64,000 bases of DNA, taken from contig NC_047096.1 in the NCBI RefSeq assembly GCF_902459505.1, positions 10,416,001-10,480,000 of the forward strand, in the 5' to 3' direction. This document shows positions 22,375 to 32,904 of the stretch, in pieces; positions within the stretch are counted from its first letter, which is position 1, and every line of letters begins with the position of its first letter. A program made the translations under genes and the position numbers. This DNA is from Geotrypetes seraphini (taxonomy: Eukaryota; Chordata; Amphibia; Gymnophiona; Dermophiidae). A model generated the notes under the pieces. The model was not told where the DNA came from and ran no database searches. It saw nothing but the letters and a program-made list of their open reading frames with translations.

Positions 22375-23360
22375 GTATGCCTGCAATAATCCAATGCTAT
22401 TCTGATTGGCCCAGGCATCTTAGGCCCCACCTGTGGGCGGGGCTTTGGGACGGCTGGGCCAATCCGGCCCCATTCTGCCGTTGGCTGCCTGCTGGACAGG
22501 CAGGTTTGGCACCCGTCTGTCCGGCCAACTTGAAACAAGGTACGGGGAAGGGGGGTGGGTGTGGGGGGGTCGTGGGGTCGGCCGGGGGGTCGCGGGTCGG
22601 CTGGGGGGGCGATAGGGGGTTCTGGGGGGGCGGTCGTTGGGGGGAGGGGGGGTTGCGTCGAGGGCAGGAGGGCCTGGGATCCCTCCTGCCTGTAATGTAG
22701 TACGGGGTGGGGGTAGGGGGTCACCGGGGCCAGGAGGGTTTGGGCTCCCTCCTGACCCATTCAAGTAGCGGCGGGGGGGGGGGGGGGTCGCCAGGGCCAG
22801 GAGGGCTTGGGCTCCCTCCTGGCCTGATGTTAATCGGCGGGGCAAGAGGGCTTGGGTTCCCTCTTGCCCCGATATGTCGGGGGTGCCGCGGTTGGCCGGG
22901 GCAAAAGGGCTTGAACTCCCTCTTGCCCCAATGTTGTCGGGGGGGGGGGGGGGATTGCGGTTCGACATGGCAGGAGGGCTTGGGCACCCTCCTGCCTGGA
23001 TCGTTGTGTGTGTGTGGGGGGGGGGTTCTGTAACCGGTGTTGTTTTTGACAGACACCGGTTACAGAATCCAGCTTTTAGGCGAATGACTGGCTCCTCCTT
23101 CGCCTAAAAGCCCTTCTGTTGGATGTTTGTGGCTTAGGCGTTTTTTTGTTTCATTATGGCTGAAAAGTGTAGACGTGGTGTGGGTGTACTTTTAGACGTA
23201 GTGGTGATTGGACGTTTAGGCAGAGGAAGGCCATAATCAAAACAAGGACGTTTGGTTTGGTTATGGACACTTTCCCTGCTTCTGCGTTGAACGTTTAAGG
23301 ACTTAGGCCAAAAAGGGGACTTAGACGCTTTTTTTGATTATGCCCCTCATATTGTTTTGG
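22375..23360. mobile_element. GC-rich DNA transposon remnant with stem-loop array
   Basis: The right end reads cttttttttgattatgcccc in style (complement starts gaggggcataatc), a likely terminal inverted repeat. No matching left end was found, so it is probably truncated. The left part includes a ctgattggcccaggc segment related to 58140-58220 in the hAT element 57665-59028. From 22663 to 23111 it holds eight successive stem-loops. No coding potential is credible; the long frames come from G-rich low-complexity sequence. Confidence 0.5.
22663..23111. repeat. Array of eight stem-loops
   Basis: Perfect or nearly perfect hairpins lie at about 22663-22690, 22727-22758, 22794-22824, 22839-22870, 22898-22929, 22969-22996, 23026-23067 and 23072-23111. 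The first six share the plan arm, g(c/t)(c/t)tggg-type loop, arm. Arms vary between copies (ggcaggaggg, ggccaggaggg, ggggcaagaggg) and the opposite arms vary to match. The last two have unrelated arms: ttctgtaaccggtgt and gcttttaggcgaa. Confidence 0.8.
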
Positions 23361-23364
23361 AGTT

Positions 23365-23868
23365 TTTTTATATTCTTTATTTATTTTTTCATCTTACAAC
23401 AAATGTGTCAGAAAATAACAGTTAAACTTATACAATATCACTTGAGTATCTACCATTATTAATTTCACTATTAAAAATAAAAATAAATCCCACCTTCCCA
23501 CCCTATTATTACACATGTGATTACATATATAATATTTTCTATTAATCCAACCCATCAATATATAATTAAACTTCCTCCAATCCCCCATCCCTATCTATAA
23601 GACAAACTTGTTTTTTTCTGTTGCACAGAGCTTTCTGGACCCCTGTTCGTTTACAAAAGTTAGATAGCTCTAAGTCAAATAAATATTGGCATTGTCATCT
23701 CGAAGTAGGGACTTTAGATCATTTATTAATCTACTGTCCATTCATTTTGGCTTTTTGGAGATCAATTTGGGGCCAAATAAATTGTTTGTTAGAAAATCCT
23801 GTGGCTTTATCCTAGGATACTATTTTATTTGGAATGTCAATGAGGAAGAAAAGTCAATTTTTTGTATT
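23365..23868. mobile_element. L1 LINE fragment with 5' inversion
   Basis: The left half (23365-23600) is an L1 3' end in minus orientation (tattctttatttattttttc). The right half (23601-23868) reads on the + strand as ORF2 C-terminal sequence: LLHRAFWTPVRLQKLDSSKS, NKYWHCHLEVGTLDH, then LFGMSMRKKSQ after a stop. This is a second twin-primed type structure, with the sequence between the halves deleted. No clear target duplication was found. Its right edge lies about 25-30 bp from the splice donor of the membrane-span exon. Confidence 0.7.
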
Positions 23869-23896
23869 TGACTACAAGTTTAATCTCAAGACGAAC

Positions 23897-24061
23897 CTGA
23901 TTCATAGGAGGTGTCATGGAGTGGGTGATGAGAGTACTGTAACCTTCTCTTTTTGTACTTATTTAGACTGTAAATAAGAAGCACCACCACAACAATACCA
24001 AGGATGATGCTGAAAGCAATAGTCAGAATAGCCTCTGAATTTTTCAGACGAATTTCATTAC
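23897..24061 (-). CDS. Mucin-like membrane protein, transmembrane exon
   Basis: This 165-bp internal exon has an acceptor reading ttttttcatag before 24061 and a donor reading cag/gttcgt after 23897. Both boundaries are phase 1 and match the neighbouring exons. It encodes NEIRLKNSEA, then a hydrophobic segment ILTIAFSIILGIVVVVLLIY (about residues 210-229 of the joined protein), then the basic stop-transfer KYKKRR and the juxtamembrane tail QYSHHPLHDTSYES. The order, with the ectodomain upstream and basic residues after the span, indicates a type I single-pass protein. Confidence 0.85.
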
Positions 24062-24376
24062 CTATGAAAAAAGAAACACAAAATATAGATTATTTCTGAA
24101 AATTGAAGACTCATATTTTTTTCCTTTATTAGATCTATAAGCAAATGTGAGGTTATAGGCCTGAGAAGAATACCAAGTATTGTTGATCTCAGCTTCATGT
24201 TCTAATTACGCAAATAAATTGCACTGAATTCCATGAGACAGTAACATGCAAAGAGCCGACTGCTCTTACTGATCAATGTCATAGCAACATACAGAAGAAA
24301 AATAAGAGGCAATCTCTGCAAAACATACAAGGAGAAACCAAAAAAGCAGAGATGGCCAAAGTCACAGTGATACAAA

Positions 24377-24772
24377 ATACAAATTTGGTAGACATTTTAA
24401 AAACTGGCATTTCCACTCACTAAGGGGGTCTTTGACAAAACCGCACTGCAGAGCTGCCTGTTCTATTCTATGGGCGACTTGGCATTTAGGGCTCCTTTTA
24501 CTAAGCTGCGATAGCGAATTTAGTGCGTGCGCTAGACGCTAACGCCAGCATTGAGCTGGCATTAGTTTTTGCAATGTAGCACGGGGTTAGCACACGGGGC
24601 AATGCAGCACGCGCTAAAAACGCTAGCGGACCTTAGTAAAAGGAACCCTAAATGCCACGTCGCCCATAGAATAGAACAGGCAGCTCGGCAGTGCGGTTTT
24701 GTCAAAGACCCCCTTAGTGAGTGGAAATGTCAGTTTTTAAAATTTCTACCAAATTTGTATTTTGCACAGTAC
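24377..24772. repeat. Long palindrome centred on a short MITE
   Basis: The arms of about 160 bp (24377-24540 and 24605-24772) contain ttttaaaaactg, ccactcactaagggggtctt and cctgttctattctatgggcg with complements in reverse order. The centre is a MITE-like core starting tagggctccttttactaag and ending with its near-complement before 24651. The flanks of this core are inverted copies, not direct repeats. The palindrome lies in intron 1 of the mucin-like gene. Confidence 0.85.
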
Positions 24773-25139
24773 AGCGGGTCATGCATCACTGTTTCTCTGG
24801 TACTGCACTGTTTGTAGCCTGGCTTCCTGGGTGTTCAGTTTAATTTATGTCTATATATTTCTATCTTTAATTTATAGTTATTTAGTCTGTATTTAGTGAG
24901 GGTCTATTTGTATTCGGTGTGGTTAAAAAGACACAGAATGTTTTTGTAGGATTGATCTGTTCTGATCCAGTTTATTTTGTTTTCCCAGTAGGTTTATTGA
25001 TATTCTAGTCTGGCCTTTCCTAGATAGTGTTTTCTGGTTATGACTCGTGCTATTATAGTTTCGTAGAATTGCCATATAGATTGAGTGTCCCCATACACTT
25101 TGACGGACAACACTGACCAATTTTAAAGCTGCCCTCTGG

Positions 25140-25790
25140 ACCAATGCTATTCTGCTTTTTTAATCTCTCTGAAGATGCAGTCTCCAAAATTACCTCACCG
25201 GAGACTTACACAAAGGCACTGTTACCTTTTTTCCTTGCTGGCCATTCCTCTACCTATGTACTTCAGCATCTTTATAGCTTTGGCAGTAGCCTTTTCCTCC
25301 GTTTTGGCCATTTTAAGATCATCAGTTACTATTGCCCCCAAGTCCTACTGGTTTTTCATACACAGACGTATTTAATCCTTTGTACTATACCGCTCCCTTG
25401 AGTTTTTGTAGTCCAAGTTCATGGCCCTGCAATTTTTTTTAGCATTGAATCTTAATTGTCAATTTCTAGACCATTCTTCAAGCTTTGCTAGATCCCTCCT
25501 CATGCTATCCATGCTTTCTGGAGAATCTACCATATTACACAGAGTTTGGCATCATCTACAAAGAGACAAACCTTACAAGTCAGCCTTTCTACATTATCAC
25601 TCACAAAGATGTTTAAAAAAATAAATTAATAAAAGAACCAGCCCAAAGACCAATCCCTGCAGCACATAAGATTCTTTTCCTCAAAGTGAACTCCATTTAT
25701 CATCACTTTCTGTATCTCTATTCACTTAACTAGTTTCTAACCCAGTTAGTAATTTTGGGCCCATTCCTAGGACACTCAGTTTATTTCAAT
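25140..25790 (-). mobile_element. Old CR1 LINE fragment
   Basis: The + strand is the complement of CR1 RT coding sequence, with phrases such as 'cccccaagtcctactgg', 'ttggcatcatctacaaa' and 'cctgcagcacat' in the places where younger CR1 copies have theirs. All frames are heavily interrupted. It is much more diverged than the other CR1 copies. The stretch 24773-25139 to its left shows no recognisable feature. Confidence 0.65.
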
Positions 25791-26569
25791 TGTCTAAGCA
25801 GAACTATGTCGAAAAATATCAATATAAATCCTGTTTTAAATTGCGCCTGGTCCTCTCTTCCTGCCCCTCCCCATTCCTTATTATGGTTAAAGAATGCCTG
25901 GAGATAATCACTGCATGTTCAGTAGAACCTCAGTTATCCAACACTCTTGGGGACTGGTGGATGCTGGATAACTGTAGTTTCTGGTTATTTGAGAATTACT
26001 GTGAAAATAGTTTTGTCTCCCTTTCCACCTCACTCTATTATTTCCCCCCCCCCCCACTTCCACTTGTAGTTTCTGTGAGCTTCAAAGGGTCTGTTTGGAG
26101 CAGTCCCCTACAAATCATATCTATTAAAGAGAGGAAAAGTCCAAGTTAGCATTCTTTCTGAAAGGAGGAGAGAAAGAAGGACATATCTTTGGGTAGGTAT
26201 ACATTATTTTGTTCCGAGCTTTAATAGGTTTGGGGAGAAAAGCTCAATTGTAGGTTCCCTTCTATAAACAGTTTAGATCTTAAGAGCAAACTTTACTTAG
26301 CCTCTATAGAATAATAGCCTTTTATAGTTCTACAGTTTTGTAAGCTTGAACCTGCTACTAGAGATAGTTTCTGGCAGGCAGTGCAGGGTCTGGCTTAGTC
26401 TCAATTCCCTCCTGTCCTCCCCTCTCCCACACACCCCTAGCTCATTTCTTTACTTATAGTTTTCATTTATTGTCAATTATTCTAATTAGGACAACAGAAA
26501 AACTCTTTATATATCATTACCTGCAAAGAACATACAATATAACCCTAAGACTATCTAAGAAAGAAACAT

Positions 26570-26720
26570 AAATAAATAAAGCATATAATAAAATCCTAAG
26601 GCTGTCTATATTACATAAAATAAAATCAATTTCTAGACCGCATTACCGTTAAGTTCTATGTGGTTTACAAAAGATTAACTAAAATACAAATGATGAATAA
26701 GAAATTAAGAGCCCCCAAAT
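26570..26720 (-). mobile_element. L2-type LINE 3' end
   Basis: The phrase 'aatttctagaccgcattacc' followed by 'ttctatgtggtttacaaaag' is the complement of an L2-like 3' end seen elsewhere (36545, 57310). It is short and non-coding. Confidence 0.5.
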
Positions 26721-26844
26721 TTTGAAAATAAAGTTTTCAATTGTTTTCTAAAATGAAAATAGGAACCATAAAATCAATCATGTAAGACAGGGCTTCACCA
26801 GCTAGTACTTTATAATAGATGCAACCTAACTTGAAAATGACCCG

Positions 26845-27745
26845 CGCCTCGGTATAAACAAGTGGCAGATTAAATTTAATGTGGACAAATGCAAAGTGAT
26901 GTACATTTGAAAGAATAACCCGAATCACAGTTACCGGATGCTAAGGTCCATATTGTGGGTTAGCGCCCAAGAAAAGGATATAATATGATAATACGATGAA
27001 ACCTTCCGCTCAATGTGAGGTGGCGGCCAAAAAAGCAAACAGAATGCTAGGAATTATTAAAAAAGGGATGGATAAAGAAGAAAAAGAATGTTATAATGCC
27101 CCTGTATCACTCCATGGTGCGACCTCACCTGGAGTATTGTGTTCAATTCTGATCTGCTTATCTAAAGAAAGATATAGTGATACTAGAAAAGGTTCAAAGA
27201 AGAGCGACCAAGATGGTAAAGGGGATGGAACACCTCTCGTATGAGGAAAGACTAAAACAGTTAGGGCTCTTCAGCTTGGAAAAGAAATGGCTGAGGGGAG
27301 ATATGACTGAAGTCTACAAAATCCTGAGTGGAGTAGAATGGGTACAAGTGGATCGATTTGTCCCTCCGTCAAAAATTACAAAGACTAGGGGGACACTCAA
27401 TGAAGTTACAGGGAAATACTTTTAAAACCAATAGGAGGAAATATTTTTTCACTCAGAGAATAGTTAAGCTTTGGAACGCATTGCCAGAGGTTGTGGCAAG
27501 AGCAAATAGCGTAGCTGGTTTTAAGAAAGGTTTGGACAATTTCCTGGAGGAAAAGTCCATAGCTTGTTATTGAGAAAAACATGGGGGAAGCCACTGTTTG
27601 CCCTGGATCGGTAGCTTGTAATGTTGCTACTCCTTGTATTTTGGCCAGGTACTAGGGACCTGGATTGGCCACCATTAGAACAGGTTACTGGGCTTGATGG
27701 ACCATTGGTCTGACCCAATAAGGCTATTCTTATGTTCCCTTCTTT
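26845..27745 (+). mobile_element. CR1 LINE, 5'-truncated
   Basis: Plus-strand CR1 C-terminal coding sequence in short open pieces: [54 protein letters not shown] and YFFTQRIVKLWNALPEVVAR. It is followed by a 3' UTR with tgtaatgttgctactccttg and 'ttggccaggtactagggacc', ending near ggctattcttatgtt. The frame is broken several times. This 3' UTR type is the apparent source of the satellite at 39478-42455. Confidence 0.85.
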
Positions 27746-27786
27746 CTGGGTCACTTTCTCTCTCCCCACTCCCTCCCTCCCTTAGC

Positions 27787-27915
27787 TAAAGCAGCAGAGC
27801 CAGTCCTGACAACTCCCTCCCTCTAGTCCAAAGCAACAGAGCCAGTCCTGACAACTCCCTCCCTCTATTCCCAAAGCAACAGAGCTAGTCCTGACAAATC
27901 CCCCTCCATCCCCCA
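27787..27915. repeat. Short tandem repeat, about 3 x 43 bp
   Basis: Three copies of a unit beginning aaagcarcagagccagtcct and ending in c/t-rich ctccctccctct stand in tandem. A complement of part of the unit (ggttgtcaggactggctg) occurs at about 28093-28110. Confidence 0.75.
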
Positions 27916-28562
27916 AAGCTGTAGTGGCAGCTGGCGAGCAGAGGAAACACCGGTAAACAGGCAGCTTCTGGCCAGCCCAGGCAGGATCTTTCCTTTGCCA
28001 AGTCAGAAGTGACTAGAAGCTGTCTGTTTACCAGCGCTTCCTTTGCCTGCCGGCTGCTCATACAGCTTCAGGTAAGGGAGCGAGTGAGGAGGGTTGTCAG
28101 GACTGGCTGTACTGCTTCAGGAAAGGAGGGAGGGAGATTTGTGGCTGCTGCTGATGCCTCTGGGGCTGGAGGGAGGGGGAGGTTGTTGGGTCAGGAGCAC
28201 CACTTTGTTGTCTAAGGAGCATGAAGGACAACTTTTTTGCCAGTTGGTTGAGTGACGGTTATTTGAATACCTGTTAACTTAGATTCTACTGTACTGTTTA
28301 CCCACAGGAAAAATAAGTGGAGAGACAATAACATATATAGATTTCCACATTTGGGGTAATGTTCAGCCCACAGTGGTCAGCATTTTTTTTTTTTTTAATA
28401 TCAACAACTGTGGGCAGAATTAGTCCCATGCACCCTATAGATCATGCGTGTACTGTTGTCAGCTTTTGCCTCTTGTTTATGGGTCCACAATAACTTGCTG
28501 CTCCAACCTGAAAATATCTGTATTGCTCAAAGTATGTTTTGATGGCATCTGCAGTTCTAGAC

Positions 28563-28690
28563 TACTATGACGACAATCATTTCTATAGCACTGTCCATTA
28601 AACATGTAAGAGACAATCCCTGCTCAATAGAGCTTACAATTTAATTAGAACAGACAAATAGGGGTTAGAGAATTTCTCGATAACTCTGAA
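28563..28690. mobile_element. Possible old LINE/SINE 3' end
   Basis: The phrase 'gagacaatccctgctcaata' followed by gagcttacaattta resembles a widespread vertebrate repeat tail. The family could not be fixed by eye. Confidence 0.3.
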
Positions 28691-28744
28691 AGACAGATTT
28701 CGGAAAGGTGGCAGTGATACAGAACTTAAGTTGGTTAGACAACC

Positions 28745-29075
28745 CCGTGAAAGATAAAGGCGCGCGCCGAAGAAAATTACAGTTTTTAGGGGCTCCGACG
28801 GGGGGTTTTGTTGGGGAGCCCCCCCAGTTTACTTAATAGAGATCGCGCTGGCGTTGTGGGGGGTTGTAACCCTCCACATTTTACTGTAAACTTAACTTTT
28901 TCAACCCCCCACAACACGGCGCGATCTCTATTAAGTAAAGTGGGGGGGTTCCCCCCATGCCCCCCCCCGTCAGAGCCGTAAAAACAGTAATTTTCACGGC
29001 GCGTGCCTCCGCACTGCGCTCAATTGTCTAGGCGCGCTTTTGTCCCGGTGCGCTTTTGACCTGACACCCTTAAGT
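28745..29075. mobile_element. Palindromic MITE, GGCGCGCG type
   Basis: Large opposed arms contain ggcgcgcgcc, ttacttaatagagatcgcgc and ggggggttgtaac, with their complements on the right (gcgcgatctctattaagtaa). The right end reads tttgacctgacaccctta. A related copy lies at 47930-48355, and a shorter relative at 53590-53770. It has no coding sequence. Confidence 0.75.
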
Positions 29076-29186
29076 TTCTTTACATCAATACAGAAGTCGC
29101 AAATATTACTGGTGACTCTCAGAAAGAGAGCAAAATGTGGCTCATTAATGCAATATGTACACTTAAACAAGGTTAATGCTTACTTA

Positions 29187-29365
29187 GCCCAGGAGTTTCC
29201 AGTCTTGATCCTCGACAGCCCCAATTTAGTTGGGGTTTCAGGATTTCTCAAATGAATATGCATTAGATTTGCATACACTGCCTCCACTGTATGCAAACAG
29301 ATCTCATGCATATTCATTGTGGAAATCTTGAAATCCTGCCTTGGTTGGTCACCCCTGGTTTAGCT
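29187..29365. mobile_element. Palindromic MITE with ATATGCAT core
   Basis: Opposed copies of gaatatgcattagattt and atctcatgcatattcattg surround 'gcatacactgcctccactg'. A second copy of the same family lies at 35525-35660. It is non-coding. The rest of 29370-29632 holds nothing recognisable and borders the donor of exon 1. Confidence 0.75.
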
Positions 29366-29632
29366 CAACTACTGAATCCCCTGTTATAAATGTCACCGTA
29401 TACCAATGTCAGTTGAGATTTGACCATGACGTAGAGATATGATGAACAGACACATAATATGTATGAGATGGCTACTAGTAAAAATAGAGTCTTTGAGATG
29501 AGACCCCAGTGAGATATGATTAACCTAGTCATTATTTAATGCCCATATACCAGAATTAAAAGCATTTTGTACACTGCTGTGCACAGGAATAACAAGAGCA
29601 TAAGCTTTAGAAAACAAAAATGTATGCCTTAC

Positions 29633-30227
29633 CTGATATTCGACTTGTATGTATTACTGCAAAAGTCTTTGTAATCTGATCCGTCACAAGTGAAATGTCC
29701 GACTGTGCGGGAGGATGTTCATTTGTTGACGTTAACGTGGCAACTGTTGAGACAGTGACATTTGCATGAATCCCCTGCGTAGCCGATACGTTCAAAGTAT
29801 GATCTGGAGTTGCAGGAGGTTCGGTGGTTTCTTCAGTAGAAAATCTTGCTGTAGCATCCAAGGATGTAATGTGTTTGCTATCTGTGCTATTTCTTGTAAA
29901 ATGGGACAAAGTTGTTAAAGTGGATAATCTTCTGGCATTGGTGCTGGTTGGAATTGTGGCAGCTTTACTCCAGTTGGTACTTGCATTGTGCTCCAAAACT
30001 GTTGTATTGACTGTCCCTGTAGCTAATATAGAGGCGGCCTCTGGCTTATTTGGAGCACTGGTGGCATTTTCAGCATCTAAGGACAGTATGTCACTGCTTG
30101 TCACCTCATTTGGCAAAGTGGGTAAAGTTGCTTGAACAGAAAATAATATGAAGTAGAAAATACAGAGAATTTGAACAATATTTTGCAACCTAAACATCAT
30201 GTTTTTCAAACTCTCAATTTTCTTCAT
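29633..30227 (-). CDS. Mucin-like membrane protein, first coding exon (signal peptide and ectodomain)
   Basis: This exon encodes residues 1-198 and the first base of codon 199, with donor atatcag/gtaagg after 29633. The protein begins with a short basic stretch and a hydrophobic signal peptide (about residues 10-33, FRLQNIVQILCIFYFILFSV). The rest is a Ser/Thr/Ala/Asn-rich ectodomain with at least seven N-glycosylation sequons, among them NAT, NTT, NAS, NWS, NST, NVS and NVT. With the exons at 23897-24061 and 12437-12678 the total is 1,002 bp, exactly 333 codons plus stop. Length and plan fit MUC15 (about 334 residues in human), but sequence resemblance is limited to short tail phrases; PARM1-like proteins are an alternative. 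The start could be an internal Met (MMFRLQ) instead. Confidence 0.8.
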
Positions 30228-30640
30228 CTGTCAATTTTCTTTTTTTTTAAAAAAGCTAAAAAAGAAAAATAAAAAGTTATTTAAAAAGAGCTTGACATAT
30301 CATGCAATTATAGGATATGACAAATCTGAATTTTTTTAAAATCTAACTACTATAAACTCCCAACCTCTGGAGACTCTTCACTCTTTGAACTCTTTGTCTT
30401 CTATGGTGTTTCTAGATAGTACATGAGCCCAGTAATTAGGTAAAGCAGATGAGAAAGTTAATGGCTATTCAAATCCTAGTTCCACAGATCATTTTCTGAA
30501 TGACCATAACACCTTCTCCTTATGTAAATTAGTCATTATCTGCAAATGTTATCACATAGATACTGACGTCAGTATCCTGAAAAACATACCTTTATAATGT
30601 TCAGCTAGAGGCAACTTTTTCTAAACTTGATAGATACTTT
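30228..30640 (-). promoter_or_regulatory. Possible upstream region of the mucin-like gene
   Basis: This AT-rich DNA lies upstream of the first coding exon. A minus-strand TATAAAGG-like element (cctttata at about 30591-30598 on the + strand) lies some 365 bp before the ATG. There is also a cag directly before the ATG, so a 5' UTR intron cannot be excluded. No CpG enrichment is seen. The call is weak. Confidence 0.25.
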
Positions 30641-30644
30641 ATTG

Positions 30645-30900
30645 AATCTTAGAAACACAGAATGTGGTGGTAAATAAGGACCAGAAGGCCCATCAAGACT
30701 TCTCAATTTCATTCCTGGGGGAATACCAAAGGACCCCACTTAATACCTGCTTTTCCCTCAATTCTTCACTTCTAGGACTGATCTATGCTCTTAGCCATGC
30801 TTTCTAGAACTTGATTACTGTTCTTGTTTTCACAACCTCCCTTAGGAGACGATTCCATGCACCAATGCACTCAAAAAAACTTCAAGTAATTTCTACAACA
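30645..30900 (-). mobile_element. Old CR1 LINE 3' end
   Basis: The + strand has 'cttagaaacacagaatgtgg', 'ggcccatcaagacttctcaa' and 'tgattactgttcttgttttc', a diverged CR1 3' region in minus orientation. It is non-coding. Confidence 0.6.
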
Positions 30901-31380
30901 GTTGTTACAAAGAACTGAACATAGGCAGCGGAATGCTTTTTTGTTGGGGGGTGCCTGCAAGCTCTTCCCCAGATCCCACCCCCCATAATAGTACTAATTG
31001 TAATACCATTTTTTCCATTCATTTTTCATATACTGTACTGTATATACACAATACAATCTTATTAATGCATAATGGTTAACCACAAAATTAAACCGCACAA
31101 AGCACACTGCACGTATGCTTCTCAACATTCATTCCTACCAGAACACAAATAACCCCTATGCAAATACAGGATCCACAAACTAAAAGTACTAATACTGTAT
31201 ATATAAGCAAAACCCTAAGATTCAAGACTCTGCATGCAGTACAACAACCCCACAATAATAGAAACATATGCATTTCTTCCTTAACAGTGCAAATATAGAC
31301 AGCAGATGTAAATTTCTCAAAACTGGCACAATTCTATCACTAAATTGAAAATAAAATCATTTCCCCTACCTTAGGTTGGC

Positions 31381-32475
31381 AGAGGACCACCCATGACTTT
31401 GAAGAGGGTCACAAGCGGTGTTCCGCAGGGGTCGGTGCTGGGACCACTGCTGTTCAATATATTTATCAACGACTTGGAAACGGGGACGAGGTGTGAAGTT
31501 ATAAAATTTGCTGATGACACCAAACTCTGCAGCAGAGTTAGGAACACAAAGGAGTGCGAAGACCTGCAAAGGGACCTAAGCAAACTGGAAGAGTGGACAA
31601 ACAAATGGCAAATGTGCTTTAACATAGAAAAATGTAAGGTCATGCATATAGGGAAAAGGAACCCGAGGTACAGCTACAAAATGGGGGGAACATTGCTGGG
31701 GGAGAGTAATCTTGAAAAAGACTTGGGTGTGCTGGTGGACACAACCATGAAATCATCAGCGCAATGTGCAGCGGCATCGAAGAAAGCTAACAGAATGCTG
31801 GGCATCATTAAGAAGGGAATTATAACCAGGATGAAGGAAGTCATCATGCCACTGTATCGTGCAATGGTGCGCCCGCATCTAGAGTACTGCGTCCAATATT
31901 GGTCGCCGTACCTCAAGAAAGACATGGCGATACTTGAGAAGGTCCAGAGAAGAGCTACGAAAATGATAAATGGTATGGAGGACTGTTCATACGCTGACAG
32001 GCTGGACAAGCTGGGGCTCTTCTCCCTGGAAAAGAGAAGGCTTAGGGGGGACATGATAGAAACTTTCAAGATCATGAAGGGCATGGAGAAGGTAGACAAG
32101 GATAGATTCTTCAAACTACGGGGAACCACAGGCACAAGAGGGCACTCGAGGAAACTGGAAGGGGAGAAGTTTAGAACAAATGCCAGGAGGTTCTTATTCA
32201 CACAGAGGGTTGTGGACATATGGAATGTGCTCCCGGAGGAAGTGGTCGGGCAGAGTACGCTACGGGGATTCAAAGAGGGATTGGATGGATTCCTGAAGGA
32301 TAGGAGGATTGAGGGATACAGATAAGGGTAGATAAGAGTATGGAAAGAGTATAGATAAAAACAAGGGGGCTATAGGGCTAAATCAAGATAACATGACAGG
32401 TCATGGACCTGCTGGGCACGATGGACCTCTGGTCTGACCCAGTGGAGGCAAATTCTTATGTTCTTATGATTTTAT
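31381..32475 (+). mobile_element. CR1 LINE, 5'-truncated, little decayed
   Basis: This plus-strand CR1 insertion may be flanked by a 7-bp duplication ggttggc (31374-31380 and 32476-32482). It begins within the RT domain, just before GVPQGSVLGP, and its 3' end has the repeated ttcttatg tail usual for CR1. Confidence 0.85.
31393..32325 (+). pseudogene. CR1 RT C-terminal part, long open frame
   Basis: A 310-codon open frame runs from the RT active-site region to the normal CR1 C terminus. It contains SGVPQGSVLGPLLFNIFIND, the catalytic box KFADDTKLCSRV, KCKVMHIGKRNPRYSYKMGG, RMLGIIKKGIITRMKEVIMP, MVRPHLEYCVQYWSPYLKKD and FLFTQRVVDIWNVLPEEVVG. The upstream two thirds of ORF2 are missing through 5' truncation, so it is not functional. 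The uninterrupted frame indicates a young insertion, clearly younger than the CR1 copies at 25140 and 30645. Confidence 0.9.
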
Positions 32476-32514
32476 GGTTGGCTGATTGAGAATCCGCCAC
32501 TGATTAGAAACCTT

Positions 32515-32900
32515 TATCAAGTTTCAAGTTTTATTAGTACATTTGATAAATCGCCTATTAAAATTACTAAGCGATGTACAAAATCCAATAAAGAATAATA
32601 AAAAGAGGCTAACATTTAACAATATGGTTACATATAATACAAACATGAGTCGGGAAGGAGAAAGTTAAAAGTTACAATATTGAATTTTTGGTAGAAAAAC
32701 AAAGGAAAAAACAAAAGGTAAGGGGTAATTAATCCATAACACTGTTAAGAGCATCTCCAGAAAGTATAAAAGTTTCAAATATTAAAAGCATCGTTAAATA
32801 ATTATGGTTGGATATGGCAAGGAAAGCGTGCTGGTAGATGGAGCCTAGATATGAAAGATGATAAAATATATCCTGGATAAGGAGAGTCACACTCTGCGGC
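32515..32900 (-). mobile_element. L2-type LINE 3' end
   Basis: The + strand reads caagttttattagtacattt, gataaatcgcctatta and ctaagcgatgtacaaaatcc, the same complement-of-3'-end arrangement as at 57310-57664. It is non-coding. Confidence 0.65.
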
Positions 32901-32904
32901 TGCT

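Larger units (their letters stand above)
25919..28295. mobile_element. Tigger/pogo-like element with insertions
   Basis: The left end cagtagaacctcagttatcc and the complement of the right end, cagtagaatctaagttaaca, are similar inverted termini of Tigger type. Inside lie an L2-type tail (about 26570-26720), a CR1 (26845-27745), a small tandem repeat (27787-27915) and an inverted repeat whose arms include ggtaaacaggcagcttctgg (27953-27972) and, in complement, ccagcg-proximal sequence near 28012-28040. No transposase frame is visible. Confidence 0.5.
30925..32496. mobile_element. hAT-like element split by CR1
   Basis: The left end (aggcagcggaatgctt) and the complement of the right end (cagtggcggattctcaatc) are related hAT-type termini. 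The part 31020-31365 is the reverse of the module at 20990-21345. A CR1 is inserted at about 31381-32475. No transposase is present. Confidence 0.6.

Noticed and set aside
22362-23107. Long Pro/Gly-rich open frames on both strands
   Set aside because: These are products of G- and C-runs and hairpin repeats in a transposon remnant; both strands are open because stops are rare in GC-rich DNA.
22663-23111. CRISPR-like array (regularly spaced short repeats)
   Set aside because: The repeats are hairpins of varying sequence in a eukaryotic transposon, spacers are not uniform and no cas gene is present.
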